A program made the translations under genes and the position numbers. A stretch of 62,096 nucleotides of DNA from Bacteroidales bacterium (GTDB taxonomy: Bacteria; Bacteroidota; Bacteroidia; Bacteroidales; Bacteroidaceae). Below are positions 42,281 through 50,385 of this stretch, in pieces. How positions within the stretch are numbered: position 1 is the first letter of the stretch; each line of letters begins with the position of its first letter. The DNA lies in the NCBI GenBank assembly GCA_022784065.1, contig JALFUO010000045.1, positions 1 through 62,096 of the forward strand, written 5' to 3'. The notes beneath the pieces were generated by a model. That model saw only the letters and a list, made by a program, of their open reading frames with translations. It ran no database searches and had not been told where the DNA came from.

Positions 42281-43036
42281 ATGAAATTCGCGCTTATCGG
42301 TTACGGCAAAATGGGGCGTATGATTGAAAGCATCGCCCGCGAACGCGGCCACGAGATTGTGGCGATTATTGACGTTGACAACCCCCAAGATTTCGACACC
42401 GATGCTTTCCGCTCGGCCGATGTGGCCATTGAGTTCACCTCGCCCGCCGCTGCTTATGGCAATTACCTGAAATCCTTCGCACAGGGCGTAAAGGTGGTAA
42501 GCGGCTCTACGGGCTGGCGCGCAGAGCATGAGGACGACGTGCGCCGCCTCTGCACGCAAGAGGGGCACACGCTCTTCTGGGCCTCGAACTTCTCGCTCGG
42601 CATGGCGATTTTCTCGGCGGTGAATAAATATCTCGCACGCATCATGAACCGCTTCCCGGCCTACGACGTGAGCATCGAGGAGACGCACCACGTACACAAA
42701 CTCGACGCGCCGAGCGGCACGGCCATCACGCTCGCCGAACAGGTGTGCGCCGCCCTCGACCGCAAGGAGGGCTGGGCGCGCGGCACGCTCCTCCTGCCCG
42801 ACGGCACCGTGGAGGGCACGAAGCAGACGCCGGGCGAAAAGCTCCGCATCGACGCGGTGCGCCACGGCGAGGTGCCGGGCATTCACACCGTGAGCTACGA
42901 CAGCGAGGCGGACTGCATCAGCATTACCCACGACGCGCACAACCGCAAGGGCTTTGCCCTCGGCGCAGTGCTCGCCGCCGAGTTCACCGCCACGCACTCG
43001 GGACTGCTCACGATGGACGATTTGTTTGACTTTTAG
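42281..43036 (+). CDS. dapB: 4-hydroxy-tetrahydrodipicolinate reductase
   Basis: 251-residue NAD(P)H-dependent enzyme of the lysine/diaminopimelate pathway. Dinucleotide motif FALIGYGKMGRMIE, then EFTSPAAAYGNY, VSGSTGW, SNFSLGMAIF, and the active-site block EETHHVHKLDAPSGTAITLA with catalytic His and Lys. Length normal. The order dapB-lepB-wbqC is seen in other Bacteroidales, which suggests an ancestral cluster, though a repeat lies between dapB and lepB here. Confidence 0.96.
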   Translation: MKFALIGYGKMGRMIESIARERGHEIVAIIDVDNPQDFDTDAFRSADVAIEFTSPAAAYGNYLKSFAQGVKVVSGSTGWRAEHEDDVRRLCTQEGHTLFWASNFSLGMAIFSAVNKYLARIMNRFPAYDVSIEETHHVHKLDAPSGTAITLAEQVCAALDRKEGWARGTLLLPDGTVEGTKQTPGEKLRIDAVRHGEVPGIHTVSYDSEADCISITHDAHNRKGFALGAVLAAEFTATHSGLLTMDDLFDF

Positions 43037-43142
43037 TAAACAAGTAAACGAGTAGACAAGTAAACAAGACAAGTTACTCGTATAAATATATTTTTCATAA
43101 CATTCCTGTCTCGTTTACTCGTTTACTTGTCAACTCGTTTAC
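43034..43142. repeat. AGTAAACR octamer array with inverted closing arm, short copy
   Basis: Four AGTAAACA/AGTAAACG/AGTAGACA units (43035-43068), a 38-base interior, and an inverted arm TCGTTTACTCGTTTACTTG... to 43142. The TAG stop of dapB overlaps the first unit. The interior CTGTCTCGT matches the copy at 16678. Confidence 0.8.
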
Positions 43143-43157
43143 TAAAATTAATTTCTT

Positions 43158-44618
43158 ATGCCTTACGTAAAATTCGCGCTTTACCTTATCCCCTACCTTG
43201 CCTTCCTCTACTGGGTGGAATCGTGGTGGGGACTGATTGTCGTGCCCTTTATCTTCGACAGCTGCATCACGAAAAAAATAAAATGGGGCTGGTGGAAAGA
43301 GCCTGAAGTAGGCCCCGCCACGCGCTTCATCATGAGTTGGGTCGACGCCATAGTGTTCGCACTCATCGGCGTGTATTTCCTCACGCAGTTCTTCTTCCAA
43401 AACTTCGTTATCCCCTCATCATCGCTCGAGAAGACGCTGCTCACGGGCGACTACCTCCTCGTGAGCAAGCTCGCCTACGGCCCGCGCATTCCGCAAACGC
43501 CGCTCACTATGCCCATGACGCAGCACACGCTGCCTATCGTGGGCTGCAAAAGCTACATCGAGCACCCGCACTGGGACTACCGCCGCGTGAAGGGACTGGG
43601 CAATGTGGAAGTGAACGACATCGTGGTGTTCAACTATCCTGCCGGCGACACCGTAGCGCTCGCGCAGCAAAATCAAGACTACTACCGCCTCGCCTATCAG
43701 ATTGGCGACCAGCTGCTGGGCACGCAGACGGCAGACACTACGTCGATTTTCCCGCAAACCATCGTCATTCCCGCCACCGCCTCGCTCCTGCCAGAGACAA
43801 GCTACGAGGAGCAGCAACGTATATATAATAATGTGTACGCCGCCGGAGCAGCCTATATGCGCCAGCACCCCGAGGAGTTCGGCGGAATTACAAGCCGCCC
43901 CACAGACCGCCGCGAGAACTACGTGAAACGCTGCGTGGGCCTGCCGGGACAGACGCTGCAAATCAAGAACGACACGGTTTATCTCGACGGGAAGCCCAAC
44001 CCCGAGCCGGAGAACGTGCAGTATGCCTATGAGGTGACCTTCAAGCAAGACCTCCCCGACGAACTGAAACGCGAGCTGGGCATCACGGAAGAGGACCTCT
44101 ACGCGCAGCGCAACGGCAACACGGTGTGGATGCCGCTGACGCACAAGGTGCGCAAGGAACTGGAAGCGCGTAAGGACATCGTGGCATCAATCACCCGCGC
44201 CGTGCCCGAAGCAGGTTGGCTCTATCCGCAGAATATGGCAAAGGACTGGACGACGGCCAACTACGGGCCGCTGTGGATTCCCAAAAAGGGCGAAACGCTG
44301 CGCCTCACGCTCGCCAACCTGCCGATTTACGAGCGACCTATCCGCGTGTACGAGGGCAACAGCCTCGAAGTGCGCGGCGGCAAAATCTATATAAACGGAA
44401 AAGAGGCCAACTCCTATACCTTTAAGTTAGACTACTACTGGATGCAGGGCGACAACCGCGACAACTCCGCCGACTCGCGCTTCTGGGGCTTCGTGCCGGA
44501 AGACCACATTGTGGGCAAACCGCTCTTTATCTGGATTTCGCTCGACCCGGACTACGGCCTCTTCGACGGCAAGATGCGCTGGAGCCGCTTCTTCAAGTGG
44601 GTGGGGGATATCAAGTAG
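43158..44618 (+). CDS. lepB: Signal peptidase I
   Basis: 486-residue inner-membrane Ser/Lys peptidase, the long form typical of Bacteroidetes. Two N-terminal hydrophobic segments; catalytic Ser in FVIPSSSLEKTLLTGDYLLV near residue 93; catalytic Lys in RRENYVKRCVGLPGQTL near 257; boxes D-E in YYWMQGDNRDNSADSRFWGFVP. A large insertion (about 130-240 and 290-400) separates the boxes. The stop TAG is part of a GTAGGGGC fragment of the MITE-like family. Start at 43158 follows the octamer repeat. Confidence 0.95.
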   Translation: MPYVKFALYLIPYLAFLYWVESWWGLIVVPFIFDSCITKKIKWGWWKEPEVGPATRFIMSWVDAIVFALIGVYFLTQFFFQNFVIPSSSLEKTLLTGDYLLVSKLAYGPRIPQTPLTMPMTQHTLPIVGCKSYIEHPHWDYRRVKGLGNVEVNDIVVFNYPAGDTVALAQQNQDYYRLAYQIGDQLLGTQTADTTSIFPQTIVIPATASLLPETSYEEQQRIYNNVYAAGAAYMRQHPEEFGGITSRPTDRRENYVKRCVGLPGQTLQIKNDTVYLDGKPNPEPENVQYAYEVTFKQDLPDELKRELGITEEDLYAQRNGNTVWMPLTHKVRKELEARKDIVASITRAVPEAGWLYPQNMAKDWTTANYGPLWIPKKGETLRLTLANLPIYERPIRVYEGNSLEVRGGKIYINGKEANSYTFKLDYYWMQGDNRDNSADSRFWGFVPEDHIVGKPLFIWISLDPDYGLFDGKMRWSRFFKWVGDIK

Positions 44619-44640
44619 GGGCTTGCCATTCGGCACGTTA
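44615..44640. repeat. Fragment of MITE-like element
   Basis: GTAGGGGC followed by TTGCCATTCGGCACG. The second part matches TTGCCATTCGGCGCAC inside copy B (near 19960-19975), so this is a chimeric or deleted remnant overlapping the lepB stop. Confidence 0.5.
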
Positions 44641-44708
44641 GTTCCCTCACCATTATTTTGTCTCAAGAACTTTTTAGTCGAACTTGTCTAATATAACAAA
44701 GGTATTAA

Positions 44709-44930
44709 CTGCCTGGAAGGCAGTACGGAGCGAAGCGACGATAACCGGGGACGAAGTCCTCGGAACAGGCAGTTGCAAAAGTTCTGCCTGGAAGGCAGTA
44801 CGCCTGTGGAAATGTTTAAGAGCCTGTCCTGTGGCGTAGTGCCTTCCAGGCACATCGTCCATGCATCGTCCTTCCGGGCACTGCGTACCCGGTTATCGTC
44901 GCTACGCTCCGTAGTGCCTTCCAGGCACTT
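44709..44930. repeat. Nested inverted repeat built from GCCTGGAAGGC motifs
   Basis: The outer arms (44710-44749 and 44890-44929) share TGCCTGGAAGGCA(G/C)TACGGAGCG...GCGACGATAACCGG. An inner pair (44785-44804, 44833-44852) repeats the same TGCCTGGAAGGCAGTACGCC end. Four copies of an 18-mer in two orientations make a 220-bp double hairpin between lepB and wbqC. No ORF. Confidence 0.8.
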
Positions 44931-44971
44931 AGCACATATTCAACCAACACGTTAAGTAAGTATTGAGGTCC

Positions 44972-45628
44972 ATGCTCGTTCTGCTTTCTTCCGCCTACTT
45001 TGCGCCGATAGAATATTACTGTCACCTCTATGCCGCCGACGCGGCCATTGAGGAGCGGCACGAGCATTATCTGAAACAGACGTATCGCAACCGCTGCCTG
45101 ATAGCCACGCCCACCGGGCCGCTGCCGCTGACTGTGCCCGTGGAGCGGAGCGGCGCGTCGCACACGCCGATCGGCGAGGTGCGCCTCAGCGACCACGGCG
45201 GCTGGAAGCGGCTGCATTGGCAGGCCATTGCCTCTGCTTACGAGAGCAGCCCTTTCTTTGAATATTACGAAGACGACCTGCGCGGGGCATTCTTTGGAGA
45301 ATATGAGTTTTTGGTTGATTTCAACGCCGCCCTGCGCGACGTGTGCTGCGAACTGCTGGGACTGCACACGCCCGTAACGCCCTCCACGCATTATATAAAT
45401 GCCGCATCGGAATATCCCGACGCGCTCGACCTGCGTACCGCCATCAGTCCCAAGAAAAGTGCGGCGGCGGAGAGCGGTTTTATGGCGCGACCCTATTATC
45501 AGGTGTTCCAAGAGCGCACCGGCTTTCTGCCGAACCTCAGCATACTCGACCTTTTGTGCAACCTCGGTCCAGAGGCCCGCCTTGTGCTGCGCGATGGGCT
45601 GCAAGCGCAAGCAAGTAGCGACAATTAA
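44972..45628 (+). CDS. WbqC-like family protein
   Basis: 218-residue protein of the WbqC family (PF08889 type) found in many LPS/O-antigen or lepB-linked loci. Seen: LLSSAYFAPIEYYCHL, HYLKQTYRNRCLIATPTGPLPLTVPV, and HWQAIASAYESSPFFEYYEDDL. No validated biochemical function; it has been proposed to act in glycan synthesis. No signal peptide or TM segment. Start is ATG at 44972. Located downstream of lepB after a nested repeat. Confidence 0.85.
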   Translation: MLVLLSSAYFAPIEYYCHLYAADAAIEERHEHYLKQTYRNRCLIATPTGPLPLTVPVERSGASHTPIGEVRLSDHGGWKRLHWQAIASAYESSPFFEYYEDDLRGAFFGEYEFLVDFNAALRDVCCELLGLHTPVTPSTHYINAASEYPDALDLRTAISPKKSAAAESGFMARPYYQVFQERTGFLPNLSILDLLCNLGPEARLVLRDGLQAQASSDN

Positions 45629-45744
45629 CGCTTAAATGGCAAGAAAAGACGTTTTGATTGTTCGCAAACGCTACAAAAACATTCAAAAATTCTTCTTAGA
45701 AGAAAAGTCAAAACACATCTTAGCACCTTTAATAAAACAATTTG

Positions 45745-45752
45745 TAATTTTG
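45745..45752 (+). promoter_or_regulatory. Putative -7 box of ino1
   Basis: TAATTTTG, 42 bases upstream of the ino1 start. The -33 element is not evident. Confidence 0.4.
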
Positions 45753-45794
45753 TGCTTTGCATAGTACAAAATCTAATATTCACATAAACTTATT

Positions 45795-47087
45795 ATGGAA
45801 TCAGCAAAAGGAAAACTCGGTGTGATGTGCGTCGGCCTCGGCGCCGTGACCACCACATTCATCACCGGCGTGCTTATGACACGCAAGGGCCTCGCTAAGC
45901 CCGTCGGCTCTATGACGCAGTACGACAAAATCCGCGTAGGCCGCGGTGAAAACAAGAAATATCTGCACTACGGCGAAATCGTGCCGCTCACAGATTTGAA
46001 AGACATCGTGTTCGGCGCGTGGGACGTATATCCCGCCAACGCCTTTGAAAGCGCCGTGAACGCCGAAGTGCTCAAAGCCAAAGACATTCTCCCCGTTGAA
46101 GACGAGCTGAAAGCCATTAAGCCGATGAAGGCCGCTTTCGACCGCGACTACGCCAAGCGCCTCGACGGCGACAACGTGAAAGATTGCGCCACGCGCTGGG
46201 ATATGGTTGAAGCCCTGCGCGAGGACATTCGCAAGTTCAAGGCAGAGAACGGCTGCGACCGCATCGTCGTTATCTGGGCCGCGTCGACCGAAATCTATGT
46301 ACCCGTAGACGAAGAGGTGCACGGCACGCTCGCCGCCCTCGAAGCAGCCATGAAGGCAGACGACCGCAAGCACATCGCCCCCTCTATGTGCTACGCCTAC
46401 GCCGCCCTCGCAGAAGGCGCACCGTTCATTATGGGCGCACCCAACACGACGGTGGACATCCCCGCTATGTGGGAGATGGCTGAAAAGACCAAGATGCCTA
46501 TTGCCGGCAAGGACTTCAAGACGGGCCAGACGCTCGTGAAGTCGGGCTTCGCCCCGATTATCGGCACGCGCTGCCTCGGCCTAAGCGGCTGGTTCTCCAC
46601 AAATATCCTCGGTAACCGAGATGGCCTCGTGCTCGACGAACCTGCCAATTTCCACACAAAGGAAGTGAGCAAGCTCTCTACGCTCGAAAGCATTCTCGTG
46701 CCGGAAGAACAGCCCGACCTCTACACGGACTACTATCACAAGGTGCGTATCAACTACTACCCGCCGCGCAACGACAACAAGGAAGGCTGGGATAATATCG
46801 ACATCTTCGGTTGGATGGGCTATCCCATGCAGATCAAGATCAACTTCCTCTGCCGCGACTCTATCCTCGCAGCACCGCTGCTGCTCGACCTCGTGTTGCT
46901 CTCCGACCTCGCCGCACGCAAAGGCCGCTACGGTACGCAGCGCTTCCTGAGCTTCTTCTTGAAGAGCCCGATGCACGACTACACAAAGGGCGAAGTGCCC
47001 GTGAACCACCTCTTCCAGCAGTACGTGATGCTGAAAAACGCTATCCGCGAAATGGGCGGATACGAGGCTGACGAAGATATTGACTAA
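45795..47087 (+). CDS. ino1: Inositol-3-phosphate synthase (MIPS)
   Basis: 430-residue NAD-dependent isomerase turning glucose-6-phosphate into inositol-3-phosphate. NAD-binding GVMCVGLGAVTTTFITG, then IVVIWAASTEIYVP, FIMGAPNTTVDIP, AGKDFKTGQTLVKS with the catalytic lysines, LSGWFSTNILGNRDG and YYPPRNDNKEGWDNIDI. Length matches bacterial MIPS rather than the longer eukaryotic form. In Bacteroidetes MIPS feeds inositol phospho-sphingolipid/phosphatidylinositol synthesis. The inositol-lipid genes usually clustered with it in Bacteroides are not adjacent here. It has its own promoter and terminator. Confidence 0.95.
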   Translation: MESAKGKLGVMCVGLGAVTTTFITGVLMTRKGLAKPVGSMTQYDKIRVGRGENKKYLHYGEIVPLTDLKDIVFGAWDVYPANAFESAVNAEVLKAKDILPVEDELKAIKPMKAAFDRDYAKRLDGDNVKDCATRWDMVEALREDIRKFKAENGCDRIVVIWAASTEIYVPVDEEVHGTLAALEAAMKADDRKHIAPSMCYAYAALAEGAPFIMGAPNTTVDIPAMWEMAEKTKMPIAGKDFKTGQTLVKSGFAPIIGTRCLGLSGWFSTNILGNRDGLVLDEPANFHTKEVSKLSTLESILVPEEQPDLYTDYYHKVRINYYPPRNDNKEGWDNIDIFGWMGYPMQIKINFLCRDSILAAPLLLDLVLLSDLAARKGRYGTQRFLSFFLKSPMHDYTKGEVPVNHLFQQYVMLKNAIREMGGYEADEDID

Positions 47088-47097
47088 GAAAAAATAG

Positions 47098-47148
47098 CGA
47101 ATTAGGGGCTTGAAAACGAAAAAGCAGCGTTTTTAAGCCCCTAATTCG
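47098..47148 (+). terminator. Very long terminator hairpin after ino1
   Basis: 21-bp stem (47098-47118 with 47128-47148, one G-U pair) containing AATTAGGGGCTT and its complement, 9-base loop, then TTTG. Unusually long for a terminator. Confidence 0.75.
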
Positions 47149-47159
47149 TTTGTAAATAC

Positions 47160-47168
47160 TAACTTTGC
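47160..47168 (+). promoter_or_regulatory. Putative -7 box of SLC13 transporter gene
   Basis: TAACTTTGC, 110 bases upstream of the start codon and only 12 bases after the ino1 terminator stem. Confidence 0.45.
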
Positions 47169-47174
47169 GCGCAG

Positions 47175-47209
47175 CAAGAGGCGTTTCGTCCTGAATGAGA
47201 CGCCTCTTG
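47175..47209 (+). promoter_or_regulatory. Leader hairpin upstream of SLC13 transporter
   Basis: CAAGAGGCGTTTC (47175-47187) pairs with GAGACGCCTCTTG (47197-47209), one G-U, 9-base loop, followed by TGCTGTTTTAT. It lies just after the -7 box, so it would be at the very 5' end of the mRNA, as an attenuator or stabilising stem. A second terminator for ino1 is the alternative. Confidence 0.5.
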
Positions 47210-47278
47210 TGCTGTTTTATCGAAAGACCAAACCTTACAACCTAAATCTAATTATTATTATCATTCCCAAAAATCGAA

Positions 47279-49177
47279 ATGGAAACGATTACGGAAATCC
47301 TTAATTTCATTTTCCCCTTCCTCGACACGCAGCAGGCCATCGTGGTGCTCACGTTCCTGCTGACCATCGTGGCGTTCATGGCCGACAAAGTGCGCTCCGA
47401 CATTGTGGCGCTCTGCTCCATGGCCATTCTGCTTACCACCAACGTTATCACGCCCTCCGAGGCACTCGCCGGCTTCTCCAACTCGGCCGTAGTGATGATG
47501 ATCGGCCTGTTCATCGTGGGCGGCGCGGTGTTCCAAACCGGCCTTGCCAAGACCATCAGCGGCAAGCTGCTGCGCCTCGCCGGCACGGACGAGAAGAGGC
47601 TCTTCTTCCTCGTGATGATCGTGACCGCCGTGGTGGCAGCCTTCGTGAGCAACACGGGTACCGTGGCGCTGCTGCTGCCCATTATCCTCGCCATGTCGAA
47701 AACCTCCGGCACAAACCCCGCCAAACTGATGATGCCCCTCGCCTTTGCCAGCAGCATGGGCGGCGTGCTCACGCTCATCGGTACGCCGCCTAACCTCATC
47801 GTGGACGGCTACCTGCGCGACAACAACCTGCCGGGCTTCAGCTTCTTCGACTTCACGCCCATCGGCATCATCTGCCTCCTCACGGGTTTGCTTCTCCTCT
47901 ATCCGCTTTGCAAATTCTTCCTTAACAAGAACGACCGCGACGGTGCAGAAAAGGGCGACGACCGAAGCATAGCCGCGCTTCTGCAAGAATACCACTTAGG
48001 CGACTGCGTGTTCCGCCTGCAAGTCGACGAGGGGCACTCGCTGCTCGAAGGCCGCTCGGTAGGCGAGCTTAACATACGCCACAACTACGGCATCACGCTA
48101 CTCGAAATCCGACGCGCCAACAAGTCGATGTTCAGCACGAAGATACAGGAACTGGTCAAGGCCGACACGGTGTTCCAAAAGGGCGACACGCTCTTTGTGC
48201 TCGGCCAATACGACCGCGTGCACACCTTCGCCGATGCGCACAACCTCATCATTCACGAAGACAAGGAGCGCGGCACGAAAGCAAAGCTCGACTTCTACGA
48301 AATAGGCCTTTCCGAAGTGCTCATCACGCCCGAATCGGCACTTATCAACCGCCCGCTGCGCGCCGCCAACTTCAACGAGCGCTTCAACCTCAACGTGCTC
48401 GCCGTGAAGCGCAACGGCAAATATATTTTCGACGATATGCTCGATGCGCCCGTGAAGGCCGGCGATATGATTTTGGTACACGGCTCGTGGAAAGGCATTG
48501 AAAGCATGGCCAAAAAGAGCCGCGAGTGGGTTGTCTTCGGCGACCCGAAGGCAGATGCCGAGAGCGTTGCGCTCGACCACAAGGCACCGCTTGCCGCAGG
48601 CATTATGGTGGCTATGGTGTTCTGCATGGTATTTGCCGACCAAATCGGCATCAAGCCCGTGGCCTCGGTAATCATCGCCGGCTTGGTGATGGTGCTGACG
48701 CGCTGCGTGCGCAGCGTCGATGCCGCCTACAAGATGATCGGTTGGGAAAGCATCGTGCTGATTGCTGCCATGATGCCGATGAGCACGGCACTCTCCAAGA
48801 CGGGGCTTTCGGCCGCTATCGCCACCTCGCTCGTCGAAATGCTGCGCGACTACGGACCTATCGCCGCCATGGCAGGCGTATATTTCGTCACGTCGCTGCT
48901 CTCCACCTTTATCAGCAACTCGGCAACGGCTATCCTCGTAGCCCCCATCGCCTGGGTATCGGCCCAGCAACTCGGAGTATCGCCCACGCCGTTCATGATG
49001 TGCGCCGCCGTGGCTGCCAGCTGCTGCTTCGCCACGCCGATTTGCACGCCGCCCAACGCCATGGTGATGAACGCTGGCCATTACACCTTTGCCGACTACG
49101 TGAAGGTAGGCTTGCCGCTGCAAATCATTATGGGAATTGTGGCCATCTTCATGATACCGCTCTTCTTCCCATTCTAA
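47279..49177 (+). CDS. SLC13/DASS-family carrier with two RCK_C domains
   Basis: 632-residue inner-membrane transporter. The N-terminal membrane half includes the substrate/sodium signature VSNTGTVALLLP near residue 124; a cytoplasmic insert about 220-420 holds two TrkA-C/RCK_C-like domains (GRSVGELNIRHNYGITLLEIRR and NRPLRAANFNERFNLNVLAVKR); the C-terminal half has ISNSATAILVAPIAW and ATPICTPPNAMVM. Such proteins move divalent anions (sulfate, dicarboxylates) with Na+. Substrate not predictable. RCK_C domains suggest ligand gating. Confidence 0.92.
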   Translation: METITEILNFIFPFLDTQQAIVVLTFLLTIVAFMADKVRSDIVALCSMAILLTTNVITPSEALAGFSNSAVVMMIGLFIVGGAVFQTGLAKTISGKLLRLAGTDEKRLFFLVMIVTAVVAAFVSNTGTVALLLPIILAMSKTSGTNPAKLMMPLAFASSMGGVLTLIGTPPNLIVDGYLRDNNLPGFSFFDFTPIGIICLLTGLLLLYPLCKFFLNKNDRDGAEKGDDRSIAALLQEYHLGDCVFRLQVDEGHSLLEGRSVGELNIRHNYGITLLEIRRANKSMFSTKIQELVKADTVFQKGDTLFVLGQYDRVHTFADAHNLIIHEDKERGTKAKLDFYEIGLSEVLITPESALINRPLRAANFNERFNLNVLAVKRNGKYIFDDMLDAPVKAGDMILVHGSWKGIESMAKKSREWVVFGDPKADAESVALDHKAPLAAGIMVAMVFCMVFADQIGIKPVASVIIAGLVMVLTRCVRSVDAAYKMIGWESIVLIAAMMPMSTALSKTGLSAAIATSLVEMLRDYGPIAAMAGVYFVTSLLSTFISNSATAILVAPIAWVSAQQLGVSPTPFMMCAAVAASCCFATPICTPPNAMVMNAGHYTFADYVKVGLPLQIIMGIVAIFMIPLFFPF

Positions 49178-49190
49178 AATAAACCTAACC

Positions 49191-49223
49191 GCGAGGGCGT
49201 GCACGAAGCATGCCCTCGCTTTT
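49191..49223 (+). terminator. Rho-independent terminator of SLC13 gene
   Basis: 12-bp stem GCGAGGGCGTGC/GCATGCCCTCGC (one G-U; 49191-49202, 49208-49219) followed by TTTTC. Confidence 0.85.
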
Positions 49224-49254
49224 CTTTTCCCCCACCCCATACAATATTATATAT

Positions 49255-50322
49255 ATGGACATCAAGTTGCAGAAAGCGCCAAGGCAGATGAACGTAGAAC
49301 TGCTGCGCGTGGTGTGCATGATGATGGTGCTCGCGCTGCACGCTAACTTTTACCCCTTCGGCATGCCCGACAAACAAGAATGCCTCCACGCCGCCCTACC
49401 CTCCTTCACGCGCTGCTGGATTGAGACGATGACGATTGTGGCAGTCGATGTGTTCGTAATGATTTCCGGCTGGTTCGGCCTGAACGCCCGCCGCCGCAGC
49501 TACACGTCGTTTATCTTCACCGCCCTGTTCTTCTCAATCGGTTCGGCGGTGTTCTTCGCCGCCACAGGCTACGTGACATTCGACAAAGACCTCGTGCTGG
49601 ACGCCTTGCAGCTAAGCAAATGCCTGTGGTTCGTGAAGGCATATCTGATGCTGCTTATCCTTTCGCCGATACTCAACGCTTTCGTCGCGCACACCGACCG
49701 CCGCACCTTTGCCGCCACGCTGATAGGTTTCTTCATCTTTCAAACGGTGTTCAACTTCTTCGGCGACGGCGGGCAGCAGTTCTTCTCAGACGGCTATTCG
49801 CCCCTTTCGTTCATCGGGCTTTATCTGCTGGCACGCTACATGCGCCTCTATCGGCCGCGCTGGACGCAACTGCGGGCGCGCACCGACCTGCTCATCTACC
49901 TTGCCTGCGGCACGCTCTTGGGCACGCTGCTTTTTCTCTGCATCGGCTGGCACGTCTTGCCATTTTTAAGAAAGATTGCCCTGCACTACACCAACCCGCT
50001 CACCATTGCCGGCGCGACTTTCCTGCTCTTAGCCTTCACAAAATTGCGCATCAATAGAGGCAACCGCCTCATCGGCATCTGCGCCACGGCCTCGTTTGCG
50101 GTCTACGTGCTGCACTGCACCGCGCCGTTCATCGAAACGGTCTATCACCCCATTGTAAAGGACATCTACAAAAATTATTCGGGCATCGCCTGCCCGCTCC
50201 TGATATTCAGCACGATGTGCTGCGTATATCTGCTCTGCACCCTGCTCGACCAGGCAAGGCAATGGTGCTGGAAGCAACTGACGCGCACCGTGCCGTGGCT
50301 GGCGGGCGCGAAGGCGGAATAA
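49255..50322 (+). CDS. Membrane acyltransferase (acyltransferase 3 family)
   Basis: 355-residue integral membrane protein with about ten helices. N-terminal RQMNVELLRVVCMMMVLALHANFYP contains the conserved R and H of the Acyl_transf_3 (OafA-like) active site; AVDVFVMISGWFGL and the late FAVYVLHCTAPFIE are family blocks. Such enzymes O-acylate surface glycans using acyl-CoA. Start ATG at 49255 is preferred; an in-frame ATG at 49210 lies inside the upstream terminator. Substrate unknown. Confidence 0.9.
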   Translation: MDIKLQKAPRQMNVELLRVVCMMMVLALHANFYPFGMPDKQECLHAALPSFTRCWIETMTIVAVDVFVMISGWFGLNARRRSYTSFIFTALFFSIGSAVFFAATGYVTFDKDLVLDALQLSKCLWFVKAYLMLLILSPILNAFVAHTDRRTFAATLIGFFIFQTVFNFFGDGGQQFFSDGYSPLSFIGLYLLARYMRLYRPRWTQLRARTDLLIYLACGTLLGTLLFLCIGWHVLPFLRKIALHYTNPLTIAGATFLLLAFTKLRINRGNRLIGICATASFAVYVLHCTAPFIETVYHPIVKDIYKNYSGIACPLLIFSTMCCVYLLCTLLDQARQWCWKQLTRTVPWLAGAKAE

Positions 50323-50368
50323 CGCACGGCGGGCAAGCAATGCTTCTGCATTTCTTGCCCGCCGCGCG
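50323..50368. terminator. Bidirectional terminator
   Basis: 21-base arms (50323-50343, 50348-50368; two mismatches) centred on TTCT between the convergent acyltransferase and nadB genes. Core GGCGGGCAAG/CTTGCCCGCC. Confidence 0.75.
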
Positions 50369-50385
50369 TTATAGATTGAGGCTTT

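Noticed and set aside
49210-49254. Earlier in-frame start for the membrane acyltransferase
   Set aside because: Lies within the terminator hairpin of the SLC13 gene; the ATG at 49255 directly precedes the family N-terminus.
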